DNA of 64,000 nucleotides from Moritella sp. 5 (GCF_018219455.1 NZ_CP056122.1:4744001-4808000), one strand, 5' to 3'. Counted from the first letter of the stretch, positions 9,828 through 27,223 are shown. Numbers and translations are program-made. Notes: generated by a model not told the origin, from the sequence alone.

Positions 9828-12800
9828 TATTCAACATCCTCTAGGTATTCAAATATTGGAAATAACACCGACTCTGAAGACGCAGACATTAATGTATATA
9901 CCTCATCATTTAAACGTGGAAAACTACGTTGCAGATAATCATCGGAATTTTCACCCATGCGGTTATAACCACCTTCGAAATTCAATATAGCTTCCGATCT
10001 TAATTTATAATCATCAGGTTCGGCTGTTGTACATTTAGTTTTTGCCCAAGCCCAACCAGTTTTAGGAAATAAGCCCAAAGGCTGACAACAACCATCGTTA
10101 TAGACCTCAAGTAATTGAAACAACAATTCTCTCGCCCGAGGTTGCTCAATAACTCGAAGTCGTTGCACAACAGGTTTACCCGCAGTTAAATGGACAAGCG
10201 TTGTCGCTGCCGGATTTTTAATGCTAATACAGAAACATAAATGCTCCAGCCAAACTTGCAGATAATCTTTACCATTAAAACCACTCGGCTTATGTCGCAC
10301 TAAACCACCGTTATATATTTGTTTTAACCAGCCGACTAAACGTCCTGAAACCAAAGGAATATCAACTTCGATATCATCGTTACTATTAGTTAATAATGGC
10401 ATTAATACCTGAGCAAGCTGATTGACGGTGCTCACTTCTTTATCCAGCGAGATCTGCCCAAAACGTCCAAGAGGAAGACTACCTGATGCAACCAAGCGTT
10501 CCGTCACTTGATTAATGTCGCCGCCCATCAATTCCGTTTCCAGTAATTGCGCTTTAAGATGATATTTTTCTAAGTTATCAACATCAAAAGGTTCGTCATC
10601 AAGCACATCAAGACTGGCCTGATTAAAATAAACTTTTAAACGTCGGTTAAAGAAGTACTTAGTCGGATGGCGATAAAAACGTAATAGTTCAGCTAGCTCT
10701 ACCTCTTGCATATCATCATTGGGGATTAACGCTGGCAGCGGTTCCGTCAGAAATTGTCTTAGTTCTTCAGTGGGCGCTAGCGCAGGTAGCCACTCTTTGG
10801 CAAAAGAACAAGGAGCTTCAGGATTAAAATAACGTGCATCAAATGGCTGTAAAGCATGCTGCTGAATGAGATGCATCAATAATTTTTTCGCGGATTCATC
10901 TGGCGACAAGTCTTCATCACCGGTAATACAAAAACTTTGCTGACAATACTGTAATAATTCAGTTATTAACACTGATGGCAGACGTTCACTCTTATCACGA
11001 ATACTACTACCAATATAGCTGATATATAATTTACTTTGGGCTGAAATCAGTGCTTCCAAAAATAAATAACGGTCATCATCACGGCGACTACGATCCCCCT
11101 GTTTATGATCGTTAGCCATTAAATCAAAACCCATTGGCGGAATTGAACGTGGATAAACACCATCATTCATACCAAGTAAACAGATAACTTTAAAGGGGAT
11201 TGAACGCATCGGCATTAGGGTACAGAAATTAACTTGGCCCGCGAGAAATTTTTGACTCGCACCAGCTTGTGATAACGCATTATTTAAATAATCACGTAAT
11301 ACTAACGGAGTGATTTTTTTGTCATAACTGGCACTTTTTAATTGCTCATCTAAATGTGAAAAAGCATCTCGAATCATTTTTATTGATTGCTCATCATCCA
11401 CATCAATTTTATAAAAACTATCTACCAGCGTATTACCTAACTTGATCCAGTCTGCTATCGATTTCGGATCTTGTAATGACGTTAGACTATCTAATAATGC
11501 TTCAATAAAGTGAGCTAATTTACCGAGTAGTTCAGCTTCAATCCCCTGCACTTCTTGATAAGGCAATATGCCTTGATAAATATCATCACCACCATAAGCG
11601 TAACCTAGCAACATACGATGTAAGCCAAATAGCCAAGTATTTTGTTTCATCCCCGGTAAGTCAAAACGAGTTGCATCATCTTCATCTAAGCCCCAGCGAA
11701 TACCAGATTCATCAATCCATTGACGTAATCGGTTAAACTCATCAGGCGTAATAGCAAAACGAGCCAGTACCGCAGGTACTTCCAATAACGACAGTAATTC
11801 AGATACGTTACAACGTGATAAAGGTAGAGCCAGTAATTGTAAAAAACTGAGTAAAATAGGATTATCATACTGCGCGCCACTATCAGAGATAGAAAACGGA
11901 ATATACCGTTCATCATAACGCTCCATCGCACCAAACACAGCTTGGATATAAGGACTGTAACCATTGACATCAGGCATCATGATAACCACATCTCGGGGAT
12001 TAAGATCTGGATTTTCCGAAAACATAGTAAGCAAATTATTATGTAATACTTCTATTTCCCGCATTGGACTATGACAGCTGTGCAGTTCAAGTGAAGTGTC
12101 CGCAGGATTAATAGGGTGTTTATAACGACTATCTCGTGTATTTGCATCCTGTTGCGAAACATTAAACTCTGCCATACTGCGATCAGCCAAATCTAAAATA
12201 TCACGCTGAATACTTGCAAGTAGTCCATCATCGGTTGGTTGGACAAAAACATCTAACTCCTGACAACCAAAACCCGTCAATAACGCTAAATTATCTCGAC
12301 CCAGTTTGCCCATAGACGCGAGTAGTGGATTACCCACTTTAAATGCCTCATCTTCATCAAAGAGAGCACGAACAGTTTGTTCATCATTGGCGCTGACTTT
12401 ATCACTCATACCGAGCGTTACATTGTGGTGATTAACCATGGTACGCTGCTTTAACAGCCATTTAGGGTCTATCAGATCACCCCAGTACAAACGACAAGGG
12501 TTCGATAACATAAAGTGTATTTCAGTATGCATACCAAGTGCTTGTAATGCATCTAAATAACGCGGTGGTAATGCAGATACCCCGAATACAAATATGCGTT
12601 CAGGTAGCAGCTTAGCATCAAAAGTCGAGCTATTCAGACGGGCGATAAATTGATCATATAAGTTGGCTCGGTGATAATGAGATTGTCCCAACATGTCTGT
12701 TTTAGCAACTAATTCACGCCATAGTAATGGCTGCCAAGGATGCGTATCGGCATGCATATTATCACCAGCTTCCCATCCCGCGATCCACTCAGGTCGGTAC

Positions 12801-13219
12801 ACCAAGTATTGGTCAAACGTGTCCGATATTTTTTGGGTGAGTTGAAATAAGCGGTAATCATCTTGATCATCCGCTAAATAATGCTTTAACGATTCGAATT
12901 CAGGTAATACTAACAACTCAGGAAGTATTAACATTAACTTCCAAGACATCGCCTCTTTATTAAATGCACTTTTGTCAGGAATATCAGGTAATACCTTTTG
13001 GAACATCTTCCAAATAAAAGAAGCTGGCAATGGAAAGGTAATATTAGCCGATATGCCCATCGACTTCGCCAACTCCATTTTCACCCATTGCGCCATACCA
13101 GGACTTTGTACCAAAACTTGCTCTTCGACAAAAGGGTCGGCAAGTGGATCTTTAGCAATAAAGTGAGCCATTAGCTCTTTTAAAATATCTAACTGATTCG
13201 AATGATAAAGATTAAACAC
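9827..13219 (-). CDS. recC: Exodeoxyribonuclease V gamma subunit RecC
   Basis: The Chi-recognising scaffold subunit of RecBCD, a helicase/nuclease fold without catalytic residues. Seen: LYHSNQLDILKELM at the N-terminus, LVQSPGMAQWVKMELA, ITFPLPASFIWKMFQ and FNKEAMSWKLM, all close to the E. coli sequence as remembered. I place the start at a GTG (13219-13217) because GGAG lies seven bases upstream and the protein then begins VFNLYHSN like E. coli RecC, giving 1130 residues against 1122. An in-frame ATG at 13276 would add 19 residues. There is no ptrA between recC and recB, unlike E. coli. Confidence 0.95.
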   Translation of the reverse strand: MFNLYHSNQLDILKELMAHFIAKDPLADPFVEEQVLVQSPGMAQWVKMELAKSMGISANITFPLPASFIWKMFQKVLPDIPDKSAFNKEAMSWKLMLILPELLVLPEFESLKHYLADDQDDYRLFQLTQKISDTFDQYLVYRPEWIAGWEAGDNMHADTHPWQPLLWRELVAKTDMLGQSHYHRANLYDQFIARLNSSTFDAKLLPERIFVFGVSALPPRYLDALQALGMHTEIHFMLSNPCRLYWGDLIDPKWLLKQRTMVNHHNVTLGMSDKVSANDEQTVRALFDEDEAFKVGNPLLASMGKLGRDNLALLTGFGCQELDVFVQPTDDGLLASIQRDILDLADRSMAEFNVSQQDANTRDSRYKHPINPADTSLELHSCHSPMREIEVLHNNLLTMFSENPDLNPRDVVIMMPDVNGYSPYIQAVFGAMERYDERYIPFSISDSGAQYDNPILLSFLQLLALPLSRCNVSELLSLLEVPAVLARFAITPDEFNRLRQWIDESGIRWGLDEDDATRFDLPGMKQNTWLFGLHRMLLGYAYGGDDIYQGILPYQEVQGIEAELLGKLAHFIEALLDSLTSLQDPKSIADWIKLGNTLVDSFYKIDVDDEQSIKMIRDAFSHLDEQLKSASYDKKITPLVLRDYLNNALSQAGASQKFLAGQVNFCTLMPMRSIPFKVICLLGMNDGVYPRSIPPMGFDLMANDHKQGDRSRRDDDRYLFLEALISAQSKLYISYIGSSIRDKSERLPSVLITELLQYCQQSFCITGDEDLSPDESAKKLLMHLIQQHALQPFDARYFNPEAPCSFAKEWLPALAPTEELRQFLTEPLPALIPNDDMQEVELAELLRFYRHPTKYFFNRRLKVYFNQASLDVLDDEPFDVDNLEKYHLKAQLLETELMGGDINQVTERLVASGSLPLGRFGQISLDKEVSTVNQLAQVLMPLLTNSNDDIEVDIPLVSGRLVGWLKQIYNGGLVRHKPSGFNGKDYLQVWLEHLCFCISIKNPAATTLVHLTAGKPVVQRLRVIEQPRARELLFQLLEVYNDGCCQPLGLFPKTGWAWAKTKCTTAEPDDYKLRSEAILNFEGGYNRMGENSDDYLQRSFPRLNDEVYTLMSASSESVLFPIFEYLEDVE

Positions 13220-13403
13220 GGTAACTCCAGACTGATAACCTATTGGAATTGTGGGGCATACGAACTCACTATGCAATGTAGAAAAAACGACATGTTGGTT
13301 TTTGCGACAGAAATATGAAAACGAACTCCTAGATGAAACTAAAAGCGCAGAGATTCACGGTCTTTATCATTTAAACAGAAAATATTACGAATCCTAAATA
13401 CAC

Positions 13404-13428
13404 AAAAACCAGCCCACGGCTGGTTTTT
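13404..13428. terminator. Second terminator hairpin downstream of rRNA
   Basis: Arms 13404-13414 and 13418-13428 (AAAAACCAGCC / GGCTGGTTTTT) around CAC. It has A and T tracts on both sides, so it can work on either strand; here it backs up the rRNA terminator before recC. Confidence 0.8.
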
Positions 13429-13518
13429 ATTGTCTATCACTGGGCTTAATTCAAGCCAGAGTAAAGTTTGTAATTTAACATAAGCAATATCCCTACCTTT
13501 AAATTACAGACACAAAAA

Positions 13519-13544
13519 AGCCGATATCATTGCTGATATCGGCT
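13519..13544 (-). terminator. rRNA operon terminator
   Basis: An 11-bp perfect stem (13519-13529 with 13534-13544, core AGCCGATATCA) and a four-base loop, followed on the minus strand by six T. It lies 14 bases past the 5S end and is absent after the other 5S copy, so it ends the whole tandem array. Confidence 0.9.
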
Positions 13545-13557
13545 AATTCTAATTTGG

Positions 13558-13676
13558 CGCTTGGCGATGCCCTACTCTCACATGGGGAAGCCCCACACTA
13601 CCATCGGCGTTATTACGTTTCACTACTGAGTTCGGAATGGGATCAGGTGGTACCGCAACACTATGGTCACCAAGCA
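13558..13676 (-). rRNA. rrf: 5S ribosomal RNA, left (downstream) operon
   Basis: 119 bases. Recognised from TGCTTGGTGACCATAG at the 5' end, CCATTCCGAACTCAGTAGTGA in the middle, and GAGAGTAGGGCATCGCC near the 3' end; the two ends pair (TGCTTGG with CCAAGCG). Ends set from this pairing, so good to a few bases. The sequence looks identical to the copy at 18808-18926. Confidence 0.95.
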
Positions 13677-13810
13677 AATTTGGTTTGCTTTCTATATAGA
13701 AACTTACGTTTCATTTTAAATCTGAAAAGCTATAAATAAAGAAGTCTTTAAAACATAAAGTGTTCTGTCTATTCTTAAGTCGTATTTCAATTAATCATAC
13801 TTTAATTTGT

Positions 13811-16704
<2,894 letters not shown>

Positions 16705-16790
16705 ATACAATCTAAAGTCGACCGTACAATTGAAATAACTAGGTATTATCTAGTTTTTTTCGCCTCAAGAATACTCAAGAACACTATATT

Positions 16791-16810
16791 GTTATTACCG
16801 AAGTAATAAC
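16791..16810 (-). other. UUCG-capped hairpin in the 16S-23S spacer, left operon
   Basis: On the RNA strand an 8-bp stem (GUUAUUAC / GUAAUAAC) encloses UUCG. The right operon has the same hairpin with one A-U pair replaced by G-C on both arms (22042-22061), which supports pairing in the transcript. Confidence 0.65.
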
Positions 16811-16871
16811 GTGTTTTAAGAACTTCTTTATTTATTCAGCTTTCCAAATTTTTAAAGAGCAATTTGCTAAA

Positions 16872-16907
16872 AAGCAAAGATAAACAAGCGATTGCTTATC
16901 TTTGCTT
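16872..16907 (-). other. Hairpin occupying the tRNA position in the left rRNA spacer
   Basis: A perfect 12-bp stem (16872-16883 with 16896-16907) with a 12-base loop. It sits where tRNA-Ile and tRNA-Ala lie in the other operon. The spacer here is about 255 bases shorter and carries no tRNA. Confidence 0.6.
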
Positions 16908-16975
16908 ACTAGCGTCTTTAACGTTTTCTATTCAAGCAATTTGTGTGGGCACTTACAAAAACTAACAACTTTACG

Positions 16976-18520
<1,545 letters not shown>

Positions 18521-18703
18521 AAAGTTTTTTGACTAATCGCCTAAGCGATTAAGTCGGCTCAATGAATTCTGTACTTCAACAACAAACCGAAGTTTGTTGT
18601 TTATAAAACCAAATCTTTCGATTTAATTTAATGTTCACAATTACATTGATATAATTTTTGGTCATTATATCTCTGCAAGTGCTCACACAGATTGCTTGAA
18701 TAA

Positions 18704-18717
18704 ATTGTTAAAGAGCA
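18704..18717 (-). promoter_or_regulatory. boxA antitermination site, left rRNA leader
   Basis: TGCTCTTTAACAAT on the minus strand equals the E. coli rrn leader boxA, where NusB/NusE bind to form the antitermination complex. The homology with the other operon ends just upstream of this point. Confidence 0.85.
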
Positions 18718-18735
18718 TTGGCGTGTTAAACACGG

Positions 18736-18776
18736 CAATTTTCAAATATCACTCAAAGAGTATTATCTGAAAATTG
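18736..18776 (-). other. Long hairpin between the tandem rRNA operons
   Basis: About 19 paired positions with one mismatch and two wobbles, and a three-base TTT loop; the outer arm CAATTTTCA pairs with TGAAAATTG. No U-tract follows. It may be a processing or pausing element in the inter-operon transcript. Confidence 0.5.
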
Positions 18777-18798
18777 CTGTAACTATCGTTACAACAAT
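18773..18798 (-). terminator. Weak terminator-like hairpin after the right operon's 5S
   Basis: An 11-bp stem (ATTGTTGTAAC / GTTACAGCAAT, one wobble) with loop GATA, followed on the minus strand by TTTT then C. It starts about 10 bases past the 5S. The T run is short, so read-through into the left operon is plausible. Confidence 0.45.
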
Positions 18799-18807
18799 TT
18801 AATTTGG

Positions 18808-18926
18808 CGCTTGGCGATGCCCTACTCTCACATGGGGAAGCCCCACACTACCATCGGCGTTATTACGTTTCACTACTGAGTTCGGAATGGGATCAGGTGG
18901 TACCGCAACACTATGGTCACCAAGCA
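18808..18926 (-). rRNA. rrf: 5S ribosomal RNA, right (upstream) operon
   Basis: 119 bases, same landmarks as the left copy, at an offset of 5250. The sequence downstream of it differs completely from the left copy: a weak hairpin replaces the strong terminator. Confidence 0.95.
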
Positions 18927-19061
18927 AATCTGGTTTGCTTTCTATATAGAAACTTACGTTTCATTTTTAAATCTGAAAAGCTATAAATAAAGAAGTCTTT
19001 AAAACATAAAGTGTTCTGTCTATTCTTAAGTCGTATTTCAATTAATCATACTTTAATTTGT

Positions 19062-21955
<2,894 letters not shown>

Positions 21956-22041
21956 ATACAATCTAAAGTCGACCGTACAATTGAAATAACTAGGTATTAT
22001 CTAGTTTTTTTCGCCTCAAGAATACTCAAGAACACTATATT

Positions 22042-22061
22042 GTTATTGCCGAAGCAATAAC
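22042..22061 (-). other. UUCG-capped hairpin in the spacer, right operon
   Basis: Same hairpin as in the left operon but with stem GUUAUUGC / GCAAUAAC. The paired change at the base pair second from the loop keeps the helix intact. Confidence 0.65.
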
Positions 22062-22165
22062 GTGTTTTAAGAACTTCTTTATTTATTCAGCTTTCCAAAT
22101 TTTTAAAGAGCATTTGCTAAAAAGCAAAGTTTTCGTCTCTAACCCTGAATTTCAGAGTTAAAAAA

Positions 22166-22211
22166 ACCAAAGTTAAGTCGCTTGCTATTCATAAGCAGAT
22201 TTAACTTTGGT
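22166..22211 (-). other. Hairpin between tRNA-Ala and 23S
   Basis: Arms 22166-22176 and 22201-22211 (ACCAAAGTTAA / TTAACTTTGGT) are perfectly complementary, with a smaller TGCT/AGCA stem inside the loop. Unique to the tRNA-bearing spacer; probably a processing element. Confidence 0.5.
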
Positions 22212-22231
22212 CTCTTCCTGAGAACATGATG

Positions 22232-22307
22232 TGGTGGAGCTATGCGGGATCGAACCGCAGACCTCCTGCGTGCAAGGCAGGCGCTCTCCCAGCTGAGCTA
22301 TAGCCCC
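22232..22307 (-). tRNA. tRNA-Ala (anticodon TGC)
   Basis: 76 bases with encoded CCA. Acceptor GGGGCTA pairs with TAGCTCC, D arm GCTCAGCTGGGAGAGC, anticodon loop CTTGCAC giving TGC, T arm GGTTCGATCC. It is the second tRNA in the right operon's 16S-23S spacer, released by processing of the rRNA transcript. Confidence 0.97.
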
Positions 22308-22328
22308 ACATCATTGTGGCTAGTAAAT

Positions 22329-22405
22329 TGGTAGGACTGAGTAGATTTGAACTACCGACCTCACCCTTATCAGGGGCGCGCTCTAACCAACTGAGCTACA
22401 GTCCT
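22329..22405 (-). tRNA. tRNA-Ile (anticodon GAT)
   Basis: 77 bases with encoded CCA. Acceptor AGGACTG pairs with CAGTCCT, anticodon loop CTGATAA giving GAT, T arm GGTAGTTCAAATCTACT. It lies first after 16S, the usual Ile-Ala order of gammaproteobacterial rRNA spacers. Confidence 0.97.
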
Positions 22406-22481
22406 ACTGACATTTACTATGTCTTTAATTTCTCTATTCAAGCAATTTGTGTGGGCACTTACAAAAATTAACAACTTTACG

Positions 22482-24026
<1,545 letters not shown>

Positions 24027-24208
24027 AAAGTTTTTGACTAATCGCCTAAGCGATTAAGTCGGCTCAATGAATTCTGTACTTCAACAACAAACCGAAGTTT
24101 GTTGTTTATAAAACCAAATCTTTCGATTTAATTTAATGTTCACAATTACATTGATATAATTTTTGGTCATTACATCTCTGCAAGTGCTCACACAGATTGC
24201 TTGAATAA

Positions 24209-24222
24209 ATTGTTAAAGAGCA
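24209..24222 (-). promoter_or_regulatory. boxA antitermination site, right rRNA leader
   Basis: TGCTCTTTAACAAT on the minus strand, identical to the left copy. Confidence 0.85.
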
Positions 24223-24383
24223 TTGACCTTGACGTCATCCGTCGTAGTCAGGCTGCGTATTCTACGCAAACCAATTTCGAAGTCAAGTACATATTTGCAC
24301 TTTATTTCAGGAGGCTTAAAAAGTAACTTTCGATACTGATAAACACCTTTACTTAGCGGCTGTTGCCGTGTCAGTGAGGTCGC

Positions 24384-24411
24384 ATTATAGAGAACTAATG
24401 ACTTCAAGCAA
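24384..24411 (-). promoter_or_regulatory. rrn P1 promoter
   Basis: Minus-strand -35 TTGCTT (24406-24411), 16-base spacer and -10 TATAAT (24384-24389), followed by GCGACCTCACTGACACGG. This GC-rich discriminator and downstream string closely resemble E. coli rrnB P1, which is under stringent and growth-rate control. An AT-rich stretch just upstream may act as an UP element. No equivalent exists before the left operon. Confidence 0.9.
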
Positions 24412-24492
24412 GTGATTTCATTAATTAGTCACTAAAAACCAAAAATCCGCGTTACCAAGCTGTTAAACGCACCTTAACGTATAAGAAGTAAT

Positions 24493-24942
24493 CTATTTCT
24501 GATTGTATTCATTATAGACATACTGCATACCCGCTTTATTAAAGGCTACAACTTGATATGCATCACTCGCGCCGGGAACATCCATACCTGGTGCACTCTG
24601 TGGCATACCGGGAGTCGCAATGCCTGTGACTCTTTTATTCTGAGCTAATAGCTTCTTGATATCAGCGGCAGGAACATGGCCTTCGATAATATAATCATTA
24701 ACTATTGCTGTATGACAAGATCGCAGATTATTAGGTACACCATATTGATTCTTTACATCACTCATATATTCATTGTTAATAACCGTTAATGAAAATCCTG
24801 CATCTTCCATTTGCTCGGCCCACTCTGTACAGCAACCACAATACTGCGATTTATATACAGTCATCTCTTCTGCCAATGCAGCACTACCAATTAAACTACT
24901 AGTAAGTAAGACTGGTTTTAAAATTTTAGCAATAAATGTCAT
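24493..24942 (-). CDS. DUF411 family periplasmic metal-binding protein
   Basis: 149 residues with an N-terminal signal peptide (hydrophobic to about 20, likely cut after SAALA). The mature part has YKSQYCGCCTEW (CxxC-type), RSCHTAIV, EGHVPAADI and PGMPQSAPGM, the signature of DUF411 proteins. These Cys, His and Met clusters suit copper binding, and family members often sit in copper-resistance loci. It has its own promoter with a 19-base spacer just upstream. No copA or cueR is adjacent in the window. A role in copper handling is an inference from family and promoter. Confidence 0.85.
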   Translation of the reverse strand: MTFIAKILKPVLLTSSLIGSAALAEEMTVYKSQYCGCCTEWAEQMEDAGFSLTVINNEYMSDVKNQYGVPNNLRSCHTAIVNDYIIEGHVPAADIKKLLAQNKRVTGIATPGMPQSAPGMDVPGASDAYQVVAFNKAGMQYVYNEYNQK

Positions 24943-24968
24943 CAGAATATCCTAAATAAAAGAAAATA

Positions 24969-24999
24969 ATGATAAGCATTCCAGTTAAGGTAAGGTCAA
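24969..24999 (-). promoter_or_regulatory. MerR/CueR-type promoter of the DUF411 gene
   Basis: Minus-strand -35 TTGACC (24994-24999) and -10 TATCAT (24969-24974) are separated by 19 bases, the over-long spacer of MerR-family targets. The spacer region reads ACCTTACCTTAACTGGAATG, an imperfect dyad resembling the ACCTTCC-GGAAGGT operators of CueR. This suggests metal-induced activation by distortion of DNA. Confidence 0.6.
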
Positions 25000-25004
25000 T
25001 TGCA

Positions 25005-26129
25005 TTAAGAAGAGCTAATCAGCAAATTGTGATAAGCGTTTAGATATTGTCGACTCATATGAAGGTAGTTAAATTCATGCATAACACGGTCATAAGCAAA
25101 GGTAGTTTTAATTTGGCTTTGACTATGAATTAAACTTTTGGTTATTGCAGACTGTAAGGCATCGGGATCTTTAGGTGGGACTATCCATCCCCCACGACCA
25201 TGCGCCAGCATATGTGGCATACCGCCAACATTAGTAACAACGCAAGGAACTCTAGCCTGCATAGCTTCGAGTAAAGCGATTGGTGTACCCTCTGTAATAG
25301 AGGGCATAACGAAAACATCAAAATGGCGAAAATAACTTGGTAGTGATTCTACAAAGCCAAATAGTAGGACATGTTCATCTAAATCCAACGTCCTGATTTT
25401 TTCTCGTAATCGATACTCCTCCCTACCAGCACCAAATATAACAAGTACAGTATTCGGATCATTTTTTATCAAATTAGGTAATGCGTCGATAAGTGTATCG
25501 AAACTTTTTTCAACAGCAAGACGACCTACAGCCATTATTCGAGTTGTTTTATTATGCAAAAAAGTACTTAAACGATCTTCAATCTCACACATCGGCATGT
25601 AACCACCGATACCATTCTCAATAACCGTATATTGGTTTGCTTCTAACCCTTGAACACTTGGTAGATTAGTCATGTGCTGACTAACAAGAAAAACCCGATT
25701 TAATTGCTTTAATGAGTGCTTATCCAAATATTGATAAAATGCCATTTTACTAAATCTAGGTGCGGATACATAACCATGTACGGTTGAACAAAAACATTTA
25801 AAGCGGTTTCGTTTCAACATCAAACCAAACAGTATATTGAATTTATAACCGTGAGAGTGGACAATATCAAACCTATTTTTCTCTGCAAATTTTTTTATAT
25901 AATGACTGATACAAAAATATTCGAGTTTATTTACCCTAATTAAATTGACCGTTATGCCGTATTGGCGACAAATTGTTTCAAACTCTTTTTCTCCCTGTCC
26001 TTTATAGCCAAAGCTAAGTAAAGCACCTTCATGCCCAAGTACCTTCAAACCTAGCATTAATTCAATTAAAACTCTTTCAGCACCATAAAAACCACCACTT
26101 TCGATTACGTGTAAAATTTTCATTCTCAT
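25005..26129 (-). CDS. Glycosyltransferase, GT4 family (GT-B fold)
   Basis: 374 residues. N-terminal donor-free domain starts ILHVIESGGFYGAERVLIEL, with the glycine-rich opening of GT4 enzymes; the C-terminal Rossmann domain has RIMAVGRLAVEKSFDTLIDA and the nucleotide-sugar site EGTPIALLEAMQARVPCV with the EX7E pair. The enzyme should move a sugar from a nucleotide donor to a lipid or polysaccharide acceptor at the inner membrane face. AAGGA lies six bases before the start. It follows the deacetylase-like gene by 13 bases, so the two are likely an operon. Acceptor unknown. Confidence 0.85.
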   Translation of the reverse strand: MRMKILHVIESGGFYGAERVLIELMLGLKVLGHEGALLSFGYKGQGEKEFETICRQYGITVNLIRVNKLEYFCISHYIKKFAEKNRFDIVHSHGYKFNILFGLMLKRNRFKCFCSTVHGYVSAPRFSKMAFYQYLDKHSLKQLNRVFLVSQHMTNLPSVQGLEANQYTVIENGIGGYMPMCEIEDRLSTFLHNKTTRIMAVGRLAVEKSFDTLIDALPNLIKNDPNTVLVIFGAGREEYRLREKIRTLDLDEHVLLFGFVESLPSYFRHFDVFVMPSITEGTPIALLEAMQARVPCVVTNVGGMPHMLAHGRGGWIVPPKDPDALQSAITKSLIHSQSQIKTTFAYDRVMHEFNYLHMSRQYLNAYHNLLISSS

Positions 26130-26142
26130 AATATCCTTGTCA

Positions 26143-27006
26143 TTAACTTACACAGCGTCCTTTCCTCTTTTTTATACTGTTCAGTTGTAATACTTTTCGC
26201 AGATATATATCACTAATTGTTTGCCAACTATAATCAGAAAATAGTTGGTGTAGAAGGAGGGGCGTCTCACGAAGTTGATAATCGTGTAACCATTTTTTAA
26301 ATAAGTTATCTGCTCTAATGTTCGGTTGTTGGTTATCCATGACCCAAGTTGAAATACACCCTAGCACAGGTGTTTTCGTTTCTTCCATAAACTGCCTGAC
26401 TAGCTTACGACTTGATTCATATTTTCTGAAACGGATACTATTGGTATTAATAATTTCATATCGCTTAGTTAAGACTTTATGGGTTGATACATTTAAATGC
26501 TGAAAATCCCTAAATACAGACTCAATAGGATCCGCTTGTACATCCACTCTACGAACCCGATTAGCACAGCTATATTCATAACCAGCCAAGATTAATTCGT
26601 CTTCTAACCACGCCGAGGTCGCACAGCATAATTTTGTATCACTCCGATACCCAATGATACGTTGGCCAATAACTTGTGATAACAGATCTTTATAACGGTT
26701 TAAATCTTCAATAATTTTACGCTGATTGAAATGCTGCGTATCCGGCTGGCTATAATGTCGATATGCAAGTTCATGTCCCTGCTCTGCTATTTTTTTTAAC
26801 ATCGAAGGAAAGTGAATAATCGTCCAACCGTAAACAAAAAATGTGGCAGTCACATTATGATCATTTAATAATAATAAAATTTTATCTACTGCATATTCAA
26901 TGCGAGGTGAGAGTAGGCTCCAATCTTTTTCCTTAATACAGTATTGAAAAGCGGGGGCTTGAAAATAATCTTCCACATTGATAGTTAACGCATTAATAAT
27001 CGCCAT
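26143..27006 (-). CDS. Polysaccharide deacetylase-fold protein (XrtA/PEP-CTERM-like), probably catalytically inactive
   Basis: 287 residues of the NodB-domain family with the C-terminal extension typical of exosortase-associated deacetylases. Landmarks align well: NALTINVEDYFQAPAF, TATFFVYGWTI, AEQGHELA, IIGYRS and the late PVLGCISTW. The catalytic positions do not: the first Asp of T(I/V)DVEDYF is Asn, the metal-binding SHGYSH is YRHYSQ, GYRAPSF is GYRSDTK, and the terminal HPWE is STWV. It therefore looks like a pseudoenzyme, perhaps a polysaccharide-binding partner for the glycosyltransferase next to it. GAGGGG precedes the ATG. No exosortase gene is in view. Confidence 0.75.
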   Translation of the reverse strand: MAIINALTINVEDYFQAPAFQYCIKEKDWSLLSPRIEYAVDKILLLLNDHNVTATFFVYGWTIIHFPSMLKKIAEQGHELAYRHYSQPDTQHFNQRKIIEDLNRYKDLLSQVIGQRIIGYRSDTKLCCATSAWLEDELILAGYEYSCANRVRRVDVQADPIESVFRDFQHLNVSTHKVLTKRYEIINTNSIRFRKYESSRKLVRQFMEETKTPVLGCISTWVMDNQQPNIRADNLFKKWLHDYQLRETPLLLHQLFSDYSWQTISDIYLRKVLQLNSIKKRKGRCVS

Positions 27007-27223
27007 AACGATCCCCTCATCGACAATCTACTCTATTATCATAAGAATAGACCATCACATCGTACTATTTGGGATTAGAGAGATATTTACTGAACACTGC
27101 TTATATTTTATGTCGCAAGCCAAATTTTGATTTATCGAATGATAATAAAGGCTTAATTTATATGCTAACAGTGCTATGATTTATTGCTAATGACCTAACT
27201 TTCTTTATTAAAAGGTGCTGCTC

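Larger units (their letters stand above)
13220..13557. other. Non-coding gap between recC and the 5S rRNA
   Basis: 338 bases without a credible gene. It should hold the recC promoter, which I could not single out, and two terminator hairpins (13404-13428 and 13519-13544) that end the leftward rRNA transcript and insulate recC from it. Confidence 0.6.
24027..24492. other. rRNA leader and promoter region
   Basis: 466 bases between 16S and the DUF411 gene. From the 16S side it holds the AACAACAAAC hairpin of the leader, the processing arm, boxA, and P1 with an AT-rich upstream stretch. No gene is seen. Confidence 0.8.

Noticed and set aside
11686-11970. Minus-strand frame of 94 codons inside recC
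   Set aside because: Shadow frame of recC on the same strand with a skewed residue mix.
24213-24407. Minus-strand frame of 64 codons upstream of 16S
   Set aside because: It lies over the rRNA P1 promoter, discriminator and boxA, so it is leader DNA.
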